Source: CAVDRM01 sp963626285
Lineage (GTDB): Bacteria > Bacillota > Clostridia > Christensenellales > Aristaeellaceae
Direction: 5' to 3'
NCBI GenBank assembly: GCA_963626285.1
Contig: CAVFWQ010000030.1
Location: forward strand, 1-19,652
DNA length: 19,652 bases
Shown here one piece after another: positions 8,217 through 14,456 of this stretch. The number at the start of each line of letters is the position of its first letter. Within the stretch, counting starts at the first letter, position 1. The notes beneath the pieces are model-generated. The model worked only from the letters and a program-made list of their open reading frames with translations. It was not told where the DNA came from and did not search any database. The position numbers and the translations under genes are program-made.

Positions 8217-8681
8217 TTATTCCTCCCGCTCGTCCTCGGTAATTTCGTGCTCCATCTTGTCGATATACAGAACGCCGTCCAAATGGTCAATCTCATGGCA
8301 CAGGGCGCGGGCGAATAAATCCTCGCCCGTCACTTCAAAAAATTTCCCATTTCTGTCCTGTGCGCGGACAGTGACCTTCTTCGGACGGACGACGTAGCCC
8401 TGACGACCCGGAATGGACAGACACCCCTCCGCGCCGCCGTATTCCCCTTCCATATGAATGATTTCGGGGTTAACCAGCTCGACCAGGCCGTTCCCTACAT
8501 CGATGACGACTACGCGGCGAAGGATGCCCACCTGCGGCGCAGCCAGCCCCACGCCCTCCGCCTTATACATGGTTTCTTTCATATCGCGCAGAAGCAGCCA
8601 CAGACGAAGGTCGAATTTAGGCATAGGCTTGCAGACCTTGCGTAAATTTTCATCGCCGAGCTTCACGATTTTTCTGAGCAT
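8217..8681 (-). CDS. def: Peptide deformylase
   Basis: This metalloenzyme removes the N-formyl group from nascent proteins. The 154-residue product, typical for the short class, contains all three signature motifs: GVGLAAPQ (43-50), EGCLS (85-89, metal ligand C87) and HEIDH (129-133, metal ligands H129 and H133 with catalytic E130). It is the first gene of the housekeeping operon. The ATG has a strong GGAGG about 8 nt upstream. A leader of roughly 185 nt separates it from the best promoter candidate. In many relatives priA or coaBC stands before def; here the neighbour is instead the unrelated arabinose operon on the same strand, separated by a terminator. Confidence 0.97.
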   Translation of the reverse strand: MLRKIVKLGDENLRKVCKPMPKFDLRLWLLLRDMKETMYKAEGVGLAAPQVGILRRVVVIDVGNGLVELVNPEIIHMEGEYGGAEGCLSIPGRQGYVVRPKKVTVRAQDRNGKFFEVTGEDLFARALCHEIDHLDGVLYIDKMEHEITEDEREE

Positions 8682-8702
8682 CTTTTTTCCTCCGTTTCAG
8701 GC

Positions 8703-8728
8703 AGCAACGCACCCATGCGTATGTTGCT
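8703..8728 (-). other. Hairpin in the def leader just upstream of the ribosome binding site
   Basis: AGCAAC (8703-8708) is complementary to GTTGCT (8723-8728), and inner GCA/TGC or ACGCA/TGCGT pairings extend the stem. On the transcript the structure ends about 15 nt before the GGAGG of def. No uridine tract follows, so it is not a terminator. A role in translation control or RNA stability is only a possibility. Confidence 0.45.
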
Positions 8729-8831
8729 CAATGGCAAAAATGTTATTGTTTCGCATGACCAGATAACATGAAGAATTTTATAAACCGTTTTCGTGCAAAC
8801 CATCAGGAATGAACGGCTGCATAAAAGCTAC

Positions 8832-8866
8832 GAAAAAATCGGCGTCAGCAGAGCGCATTTGCTGAC
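8832..8866 (-). other. Hairpin plus T-run at the 5' end of the predicted def transcript
   Basis: On the minus strand GTCAGCA and TGCTGAC form a perfect 7-bp stem (8844-8866) with a 9-nt loop. After 6 nt a run of six T follows (8837-8832). This has the shape of a weak intrinsic terminator. It begins almost exactly at the predicted start site of the def promoter, so it could be a backup terminator for the arabinose operon, a 5' stabilising hairpin, or an attenuator. Confidence 0.45.
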
Positions 8867-8872
8867 ATTTTA

Positions 8873-8901
8873 AGGATAACGATGCAGAGATGGTTTGTCA
8901 A
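8873..8901 (-). promoter_or_regulatory. Sigma-A-type promoter of the def-fmt-rsmB-... operon
   Basis: The minus strand reads TTGACA (8901-8896), a 17-nt spacer, then TATCCT (8878-8873). The -35 is perfect and the -10 matches four of six positions. Transcription would start near 8866. It is the best promoter candidate between the upstream terminator and def; a second TATAAA-like element at 8777-8782 lacks a properly spaced -35. Confidence 0.65.
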
Positions 8902-9000
8902 GGGAAAAGTTATCGGCCTTATCAGACTTTGCAGCATTTCGGAGCATTTGCGCCGTATCGTTCGGCATCGTTCTGTTCACATGATGCATCTTCCGTAATG

Positions 9001-9038
9001 CAAAAAGCGCACAGCAAAATAAGTGTTTGCAGCACGCT
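9001..9038 (-). terminator. Intrinsic terminator of the arabinoside transport/GH127 operon
   Basis: On the minus strand the arm AGCGTGCTGCAAA (9038-9026), a 7-nt loop and the arm TTTGCTGTGCGCT (9018-9006) form a 13-bp stem with one mismatch and two G-U pairs, followed by T residues (9006-9002). The two wobble pairs exist only in the minus-strand RNA (they would be C-A mismatches on the plus strand), which fixes the direction. It lies about 85 nt after the GH127 stop. Confidence 0.75.
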
Positions 9039-9122
9039 CTGTGAGAAGCAAAAATCATAATTATTTATCTGTATCCAAGCCGTCAATATGAATGAAGGCC
9101 AATGTGACGCGAGCCGTTTACA

Positions 9123-11027
9123 TCAGCATTCCCGCACCCACACGCGCATATCTCCTTCTGTACGGTTTCCCCATGCGAAATACGGAACAAATGTCAGTCT
9201 GCACGGCGAGAAGCACTCGGTGTCGGATGTGTACAATGCATCCGTCGGCCTTTGGGCAAGACCGTCAGCACACAGCGTAAGCATGCCCTTCAGCGCACCT
9301 TCTTCCTGCCGCTCCACCTTTACCTCGGCATTGCGCGGGAGAATCAGGGCAGACAGTGAGGCATCATGGTCGGCCGCTTCAAGACAGTAAATCAGCGGAC
9401 CTCGTGCCAAGGCGACCTTGCCGGCGGCATCGCGCACACGCGGATGCGCATGCAGGCGGCGGACGGGCATATCAAAGGAAAGCGCAAGACGGTCGTTCGC
9501 CTGCCAAAGGCGTTCGACATACGCATACCCCTTCCGCACAGGCGCTTTCATCGGCTGACCGTTTACGGCCAGTTCGAATGTCCGCACATATGCCGGAATA
9601 TGCACGGCCAATGTAAAGCGTCCGCCGTCCAGCACCGTATAAACCGCTCTGCCCGCCCACGGGTATTCACTTTCCACATGGATGCGTCCATAGCGCGTAT
9701 TCGTTTCGCTGCCAACCGGTAAATGGCTGTAAATCGTCTTTTCGTCCTCGCTCCATAAATACTGCCCCAAGGAGGCAACCAGCCGCGTTAAATTGGGCGG
9801 ACAGCAAGCGCAGGCGTGCCATGCCGGCCGTGTGGGCGCGATATGCTCATAACCGGGCACCTTTCCGTCCACGCTTGTATCTGCCGTCAATGGATTGACA
9901 TAGAAAAAACGCTTGCCGTCCAGCTGCATTCCCGCCAGCGCCGCATTGTACAGCTCAAGTTCCATTAAATCCGCATAGCGGCCATCCGGCTCTATCGTCA
10001 GCAGCTTATGCGCAAAAAAGGTCATGGCGACAGACGCACAGGTCTCGCCGTAGCTCCTGTCCGACGGCAGGTCATAATCCACCGTGAACGACTCATGATA
10101 AGCGGTCGTTCCGACCGCGCCCGTCACATACATTTGCTTTTGGGTAATATTTTCAAACAGGCGTTCACAGGCGTCCTTCATCTGCGCATCGTCCGTGTCC
10201 GCAGCGGCATCCGCCATGGCCGTGAGCATATAAAGCTGACGCACGGCATGACCGCGGGCAACCGTTTGTTTTCTGACCGGAACGTCGGATTGATTATATG
10301 CCGTGTCCTCCGGCAGAATATCATAGCCGCCATAGTGGATGCCGGGATGCGCTGGCGTATGCTTTTTAAACCAGTCAGGGTCTTGGCCGCGCAAATTCAG
10401 AAACCGCAGCGCCATATCACGGTAGCGGACATTACCCGTAACGCGGTACAGCCGCATCAGCCCAATCTCGATTTCCTGATGCCCCGGTATGCCCTCCTCG
10501 TTCATAAAGCGGTCGCAGATATGATTCGCCAGCCGAATACAGATGCCGAGCAGCTCATCCTTGCCCGCCGCCTCATGCAGCGCTGCACCTGCCTCCAGCA
10601 TGTGCCCGGCGCAGTACAGTTCATGGCATTCCAGCAGGTTTGCCCAGCGTTTTTCCGGCTCGACAATGGTAAAATAGGTGTTCAGATAACCGTCGGGCTG
10701 CTGACAGCGGCCAATCAGCTTGACCACCGCATCCACCTGTGCGGAAAGAGCGGCATCCGGCTTGAGTGCCAGCGAGTATGCAGCTGCTTCCAGCCATTTG
10801 GCGGCATCACTGTCCTGAAACACCATGCCGTAATACCGCCCGCGCTTATGTTCGGCGGTCAGACGGAAGTTATTGATAGATCCGACATTCTTTTCACCGT
10901 TTTCGTCACCCCAAAGCACCATTTTTCCGGTGTACGGAATGGTCACATCGGTCATGAGCTTTTGCCTCGGCGACCAGAAGGTGTCCGTGATTTTGACCTT
11001 GCGCAAGGGAATTTCGCGGATGCCCAT
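9123..11027 (-). CDS. GH127 beta-L-arabinofuranosidase
   Basis: The enzyme is predicted to hydrolyse terminal beta-L-arabinofuranose, such as Ara-beta-1,2-Ara of hydroxyproline-rich plant glycoproteins, by a cysteine nucleophile mechanism with a bound zinc. All residues known for the characterised enzyme HypBA1 have counterparts: acid/base E312 in HESF, zinc ligands E328 and C330 in GETC, nucleophile C408 and zinc ligand C409 in CACCPPN. The 16-residue spacing E312-E328 equals that in HypBA1 (322 and 338). The product has 634 residues, an (alpha/alpha)6-barrel followed by beta-sandwich domains, and no signal peptide, so it should act in the cytoplasm on imported oligosaccharides. The ATG lies 14 nt after the permease stop with GGAGG in between, so it is the last gene of the transport operon. 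GH146 and related families share the fold, so activity is inferred. Confidence 0.88.
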   Translation of the reverse strand: MGIREIPLRKVKITDTFWSPRQKLMTDVTIPYTGKMVLWGDENGEKNVGSINNFRLTAEHKRGRYYGMVFQDSDAAKWLEAAAYSLALKPDAALSAQVDAVVKLIGRCQQPDGYLNTYFTIVEPEKRWANLLECHELYCAGHMLEAGAALHEAAGKDELLGICIRLANHICDRFMNEEGIPGHQEIEIGLMRLYRVTGNVRYRDMALRFLNLRGQDPDWFKKHTPAHPGIHYGGYDILPEDTAYNQSDVPVRKQTVARGHAVRQLYMLTAMADAAADTDDAQMKDACERLFENITQKQMYVTGAVGTTAYHESFTVDYDLPSDRSYGETCASVAMTFFAHKLLTIEPDGRYADLMELELYNAALAGMQLDGKRFFYVNPLTADTSVDGKVPGYEHIAPTRPAWHACACCPPNLTRLVASLGQYLWSEDEKTIYSHLPVGSETNTRYGRIHVESEYPWAGRAVYTVLDGGRFTLAVHIPAYVRTFELAVNGQPMKAPVRKGYAYVERLWQANDRLALSFDMPVRRLHAHPRVRDAAGKVALARGPLIYCLEAADHDASLSALILPRNAEVKVERQEEGALKGMLTLCADGLAQRPTDALYTSDTECFSPCRLTFVPYFAWGNRTEGDMRVWVREC

Positions 11028-11041
11028 TTGTTTTCCTCCCG

Positions 11042-11920
11042 TCAGTTCTTCATGCCCGTCATCACGATGCCCTCAACAAAATACCGCTGCCCTATCAGAT
11101 AAAAGACGATTCCCGGAATGAAAGACAGGCAGGTGGCGCACATGATGCTGGACCAGTCGTCGTTGAACGAACCTTTGAAAATATTAAGGCCCAGGGTCAG
11201 CGTGTAATTCTCCTTGCGGGTGATGTAGGTCACCTGCTGCAAAAGGTCGTTCCACAGCTCGATGAATTTAAGCAGCCCGACCACGATCATCGCCGACTTG
11301 ATAGCGGGAACGATGATATAGGCCAGAATGCGGAAATAGCCGCAGCCGTCAATGGTCGCCGCCTCGTCCAATTCTCGCGGGACAGTCTTCACAAACTGCC
11401 GAATGAGGAAAATATTGAACGCGCCCCCGCCGCAGAAATGCGGCAGAATCAACGGCCAATAGGTGTTTACCAAGCCCAGCTTTGCCCATGCCACAAACAG
11501 CGGAATCAGCGTTACCATCGACGGCAGAAGCATTGAGCCGACGCACAGCGCAAACAGGAATTTCTTTCCGCGAAAGCGCAGACGCGCAAAGGCATAGCCG
11601 CCCATCGTGGCAGTGATGACCGCGCCGAAGACGGAGGGCAGCAAAATCGTCATGGTATTTCCTAAAAATTTTGCATAGTCAAAGACCTTCAAAGTCTGCG
11701 CATAGTTGTCAAAGCGCCAGTTCGGCGGCAGAAAGGACGGCGGATAGGCGTACAGTTCACCGTTTGACATGAGAGACGAACGGAAAATCCAATAAATAGG
11801 GAACATGACAATCAGGCTTAACAGAATCAGCGCCGCTGTGCACAGCACATTGACCGTTTTTTCTCTCTGCTTTCTCGATGATAAGCGTTTCACGTGTTTT
11901 TGCGCGGCAGCGGTCGTCAT
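11042..11920 (-). CDS. Carbohydrate ABC transporter permease, MalG/AraQ-like
   Basis: This is the second membrane subunit of a CUT1-type sugar importer. The 292-residue protein has a cytoplasmic basic N-terminus, about six transmembrane segments (the first around LIVMFPIYWIF) and the ATPase-docking EAA loop ELDEAATIDGCGYFRILAYI. The MFPIYW start and the ending EGIVMTGMKN are typical of the MalG type. The ATG overlaps the stop of the first permease (ATGA) and has AAGGAG upstream. Together with its partner and the preceding binding protein it should import an arabinoside. No ATPase gene is in the operon, as is common where a shared MsmX/UgpC-type ATPase serves several importers. AraQ is the nearest functional analogue, but the substrate is inferred only from context. 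Confidence 0.93.
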   Translation of the reverse strand: MTTAAAQKHVKRLSSRKQREKTVNVLCTAALILLSLIVMFPIYWIFRSSLMSNGELYAYPPSFLPPNWRFDNYAQTLKVFDYAKFLGNTMTILLPSVFGAVITATMGGYAFARLRFRGKKFLFALCVGSMLLPSMVTLIPLFVAWAKLGLVNTYWPLILPHFCGGGAFNIFLIRQFVKTVPRELDEAATIDGCGYFRILAYIIVPAIKSAMIVVGLLKFIELWNDLLQQVTYITRKENYTLTLGLNIFKGSFNDDWSSIMCATCLSFIPGIVFYLIGQRYFVEGIVMTGMKN

Positions 11921-12834
11921 TCCTTATCATCTCCTTCATAGAATATCCAGCTTTTGCTGGTGGCAAACAAAATACCCGTGAACACTGCGATCAAAACAAA
12001 CAGAATAACCGCCACGGCGCTTCCGTAGCCGTATTTATGGGACTTAAACGCCTGGGTATAAAGCATATAGCACATATAATAGCTGCCAGTGCCGGGGCCG
12101 CCCTTGGTTAAAGAAAGCGCCGGTGTAATGACCTGAAGGTTTGTGACGAGGCTCATGAGCAGATTATAAAATATGATCGGCGTCATGCAGGGAATGGTGA
12201 TTTTCCAAAACCGCTGCCATGCGTTCGCGCCGTCCATTTCCGCCGCCTCATGATAGGTACGCGGAACATTTTGCAGCGCCGCCAAAAAAATGACGATCAG
12301 ATTGCCGCTCAGCCATACGGCAATCAGGGCAAGGGACGGCGTGACCATCGCGCTGGAATCCAAGAATTTAACAGCCGTGCCGCCGTTCTGCTTGATGATG
12401 TAGTTAAAGAAGCCGTGATTGTAGTCATACAGCCATTTCCAGCCAAGGTAAACGGCCAGGGCAGGCAGCACATAGGGCAGATAGAAGATGGCGCGGAAAA
12501 AGCTGCGGGCAGGGACTTTGCGGTTCAGCAGCATGGCGATCATCATGGAATAGATAACGCTGCCGGCCACGGACAGCCCCGCATATTGCAGGGTGCTCAG
12601 CAGGGAAGAATAAAATCGGGTGTCTGTCGTAAAGAGCTTGATGTAATTATCCAGCCCAACGAACTTCATTGTGTTCAGACCGTTCCAGCTGAACAGGCTC
12701 AGCGCAAAGGAAGCGAACATGGGCAGATAGGTGATGCACACAAGGCCGATAACGGACGGCAGCAGGCACAGCCAAGCCGCCCGTGTTTCCGACCGGTTAT
12801 ATTTAATCATTTTTTTCAATGGTTTGGCTGTCAT
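11917..12834 (-). CDS. Carbohydrate ABC transporter permease, MalF/AraP/UgpA-like
   Basis: This is the first membrane subunit of the CUT1 importer. The 305-residue product MTAKPLKKMIKYNR... has six predicted transmembrane segments and the EAA loop YHEAAEMDGANAWQRFWKIT. The reading frame is open further upstream to 12936, but that start would overlap the end of the binding-protein gene and read through the intercistronic hairpin. The ATG at 12834 has a perfect GGAGG 7 nt upstream and begins at the usual permease N-terminus, so it is preferred. The first permease is set apart from the binding protein by 77 nt, while the two permeases overlap by 4 nt. Confidence 0.93.
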   Translation of the reverse strand: MTAKPLKKMIKYNRSETRAAWLCLLPSVIGLVCITYLPMFASFALSLFSWNGLNTMKFVGLDNYIKLFTTDTRFYSSLLSTLQYAGLSVAGSVIYSMMIAMLLNRKVPARSFFRAIFYLPYVLPALAVYLGWKWLYDYNHGFFNYIIKQNGGTAVKFLDSSAMVTPSLALIAVWLSGNLIVIFLAALQNVPRTYHEAAEMDGANAWQRFWKITIPCMTPIIFYNLLMSLVTNLQVITPALSLTKGGPGTGSYYMCYMLYTQAFKSHKYGYGSAVAVILFVLIAVFTGILFATSKSWIFYEGDDKE

Positions 12835-12864
12835 GCTGCTTCCTCCGTTTTCCACTGTTGTAAG

Positions 12865-12892
12865 TTGGGGGAACGCAAATGCGTTCCCCCAG
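12865..12892 (-). other. Strong intercistronic hairpin between binding protein and permease genes
   Basis: GGGGGAACGC (12867-12876) and GCGTTCCCCC (12881-12890) form a perfect 10-bp stem with the 4-nt loop AAAT, extendable by a T-A pair and a T-G pair. No T-run follows in the direction of transcription, so it is not a classical terminator. The position just after the binding-protein stop is that of stability hairpins known after malE-type genes, which protect the upstream message and raise the binding protein level over the permeases. Confidence 0.8.
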
Positions 12893-12911
12893 AAATGCTG
12901 CTCAGAAGGGT

Positions 12912-14228
12912 TTATTCGACCACGATGGCCTCGCACAGTTCGGGATAAATCTCATTGATGACCTGCTCAGCCGTTTTCTCTCCGCTCCATACGCTCTGCA
13001 GGGCGGTGAAGAGAATTTCGTTGGTGGTGACCTGCGTGTTGGGGGTGAAGTACCAGCAGGCGGGCTTTGCATAGTTCATGGTGTAGTCCACCAGCACCTT
13101 CCTGCCAGTCTCAACATCCTTGAAGGGATACTTTTCGTTGCCCAGCCAGGCGTTGATGCCTTCCTCGGACTTGTAGTAGTATTCGGACTTTGGCATCCAA
13201 ATGCCGGTCAGGATAAGGGATTCCCAGTTGGACTCTTCACGGGTATACCACTTGACGAATTCATAGGCGGCTTCCTGATTCTTGCCGTTGAACACGCCGG
13301 TCAGGCCGGAGGTGCAAAGCGTGACCTCTTCCTTCATCGCAGGCAGGGGCGCAATGCCGTAGTTGATGTTCAGGTTCGGGAACGCCGTGCCCAAGCACCA
13401 GGTGCCGTCGGTGGTCATAGCGACCGTGCCGCTGCCGATGCCGGTGCCGACGCCGTTATCTTCCGGGATGGTGATGAGGGGAGAGACGTGTTCAACCAGC
13501 GCCAAATCAGCGACCTTCTGAATGGATTCGATGGCCTCGGGGCTGTTGATCAGCACTTCCGTGCCGTCCTCGGAGAACCATGCGCCGCCGTTGGACAGCG
13601 CCCAGACTTCCATCTGCCATGTCCAGTTGTTGACAAACGCGCCGTACTGCACGATCTTGGCTGCGTCAAAGCCGTCTTCGCCGGGGTGCTTGCCGTTTTC
13701 GTCAAACGTCAGGCGCTTGGCAACCGCAACGAATTCATCCCAAGTATAGGGAGTATCCGCAGAGGGATAAGGCTCGCCCGCCGCATCAAACATATCCTTA
13801 TTGTAATACAGAACAAGGATTTCGTTGCAGCTGGAGTACCCGACGGGCTTTCCTGCATCCTTGAAGGTGATGCAGTCCATCGGCTGCAGTTCTTCGCCTT
13901 CATACATCTTGGAAACATCCGCCATGACGCCGTTGCGGGCAAAATACAGGACGGAGTTTTCGTTCACCATGCCACAGTCCGGAAGCTGATCTGCAATGGC
14001 GTAGTTGACCAGGGTCTGGGTGTATTCCTCATTGGGTATCTGCATGGGCTCGACAAAAATCTTATCCTGCATGGCGTTGAATTCGTCCAGCACCTTCTGA
14101 ACGCTCTCGGCCTCGGTCTGGTTTCCCCAGAAGGAGTAGGTGATGTGGATGCGCCCGTCATCCTCGGCCAAAGCCATCATCGGCACGAGCAGTGCGACGC
14201 ACAGAAGCAATGCAAGCAGTTTCTTCAT
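12912..14228 (-). CDS. Extracellular sugar-binding protein of an ABC importer (family 1)
   Basis: This is the substrate-capturing component of the importer, 438 residues, typical for CUT1 binding proteins. The N-terminus is a signal peptide: MKKLL, a hydrophobic core, and a likely signal-peptidase-I site ALA/E after residue 21. No lipobox cysteine follows; the only early cysteine (C10) lies inside the hydrophobic core without an AG/AS context. The mature part has the family pattern ITYSFWGNQTEAESVQKVLDEFN and many Trp residues (for example WAL and WYF segments) suited to sugar stacking. The start has a near-perfect AAAGGAGG 8 nt upstream. It is the first gene of the leftward operon, directly after the promoter and operator, which suits the high amounts such proteins need. 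Arabino-oligosaccharide specificity is inferred from the neighbouring enzymes. Confidence 0.92.
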   Translation of the reverse strand: MKKLLALLLCVALLVPMMALAEDDGRIHITYSFWGNQTEAESVQKVLDEFNAMQDKIFVEPMQIPNEEYTQTLVNYAIADQLPDCGMVNENSVLYFARNGVMADVSKMYEGEELQPMDCITFKDAGKPVGYSSCNEILVLYYNKDMFDAAGEPYPSADTPYTWDEFVAVAKRLTFDENGKHPGEDGFDAAKIVQYGAFVNNWTWQMEVWALSNGGAWFSEDGTEVLINSPEAIESIQKVADLALVEHVSPLITIPEDNGVGTGIGSGTVAMTTDGTWCLGTAFPNLNINYGIAPLPAMKEEVTLCTSGLTGVFNGKNQEAAYEFVKWYTREESNWESLILTGIWMPKSEYYYKSEEGINAWLGNEKYPFKDVETGRKVLVDYTMNYAKPACWYFTPNTQVTTNEILFTALQSVWSGEKTAEQVINEIYPELCEAIVVE

Positions 14229-14270
14229 AAATTGTTTCCTCCTTTAAATTGATTCGAAGCGCTGCCTTGG

Positions 14271-14290
14271 AAGGTTATTCGATTAACCTT
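14271..14290. promoter_or_regulatory. Operator 1, LacI-type palindrome downstream of the transport-operon promoter
   Basis: A 20-nt palindrome with arms AAGGTTA and TAACCTT and the centre TCGA (18 of 20 positions symmetric) fits LacI-family operators, which are even palindromes with a central CG. Relative to the predicted start at about 14296 it covers roughly +7 to +26 of the leftward operon, so a bound repressor would block initiation or early elongation. Confidence 0.75.
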
Positions 14291-14302
14291 CTTTCTGCAT
14301 AT

Positions 14303-14331
14303 ACAATACCAGCTATTTTCCGAAAAGTCAA
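14303..14331 (-). promoter_or_regulatory. Promoter of the leftward binding protein-permease-GH127 operon
   Basis: The minus strand reads TTGACT (14331-14326), 17 nt, then TATTGT (14308-14303), with TGG directly before it (extended -10). A/T-rich DNA lies upstream of the -35 as a possible UP element. The predicted start near 14296 leaves a leader of about 68 nt that carries operator 1. Confidence 0.7.
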
Positions 14332-14361
14332 TGGTAAAAATGATATTTTTGGTCAAATATT

Positions 14362-14381
14362 TTGGTTAATTTGATAACCTT
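14362..14381. promoter_or_regulatory. Operator 2, second copy of the LacI-type site
   Basis: Read on the minus strand, it shares AAGGTTAT and ATTAACC with operator 1 at identical spacing; only the centre and one edge differ, and the central CG is lost (CAA instead of TCG). It sits 4 nt upstream of the -35 of the lacI promoter and about 91 nt (centre to centre) from operator 1, so autoregulation or DNA looping is possible. Confidence 0.65.
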
Positions 14382-14385
14382 GCGG

Positions 14386-14414
14386 TTGACAAAATGCGTT
14401 TTATCGTTTATGAT
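14386..14414 (+). promoter_or_regulatory. Promoter of the rightward lacI-GH51-kinase-araD operon
   Basis: The plus strand has a perfect TTGACA (14386-14391), a 17-nt spacer and TATGAT (14409-14414, five of six). Transcription should start near 14421, downstream of the earliest possible lacI start at 14394, which supports the later start at 14457. No other promoter is evident before GH51, so this one probably drives the whole rightward operon. Confidence 0.75.
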
Positions 14415-14456
14415 TTAGACAATCGTTTAACTATCTTGCAAGAGGCAGATGATTGT

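Larger units (their letters stand above)
8682..9122. other. Intergenic region between GH127 and def, no credible gene
   Basis: This 441-nt stretch holds the arabinose-operon terminator (9001-9038), the def promoter (8873-8901) and a hairpin-containing def leader, listed separately. A 7-nt inverted repeat (ATGTTAT at 8740-8746, ATAACAT at 8763-8769) also lies in the leader. The only open frames are short, lack ribosome binding sites and show no recognisable domain. No tRNA, riboswitch core or repeat array was recognised. Confidence 0.8.

Noticed and set aside
8870..9058. 62-codon minus-strand open frame
   Set aside because: It runs through the terminator and the def promoter, has no good ribosome binding site and no recognisable protein features.
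9054..9086. Promoter-like TTGACG and TATGAT on the minus strand
   Set aside because: The spacing of 21 nt is too long, and at 17 nt the -10 is poor; the elements lie upstream of a terminator with no gene between.
12835..12936. Upstream extension of the first permease by 34 residues
   Set aside because: It overlaps the binding-protein gene and translates the intercistronic hairpin; a perfect GGAGG precedes the ATG at 12834.
14199..14201. Cys10 of the binding protein as lipoprotein cysteine
   Set aside because: It lies within the hydrophobic core, preceded by LLL rather than a lipobox, and a better signal-peptidase-I site follows.
14254..14267. cre-like site for CcpA between operator 1 and the binding-protein start
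   Set aside because: It has the AANCG core but at least four mismatches to the cre consensus, including both outer positions; too weak to claim.
14394..14456. Upstream extension of the LacI reading frame by 21 residues
   Set aside because: It would begin between the -35 and -10 of the predicted promoter, lacks a ribosome binding site and adds sequence before the standard LacI helix-turn-helix N-terminus.
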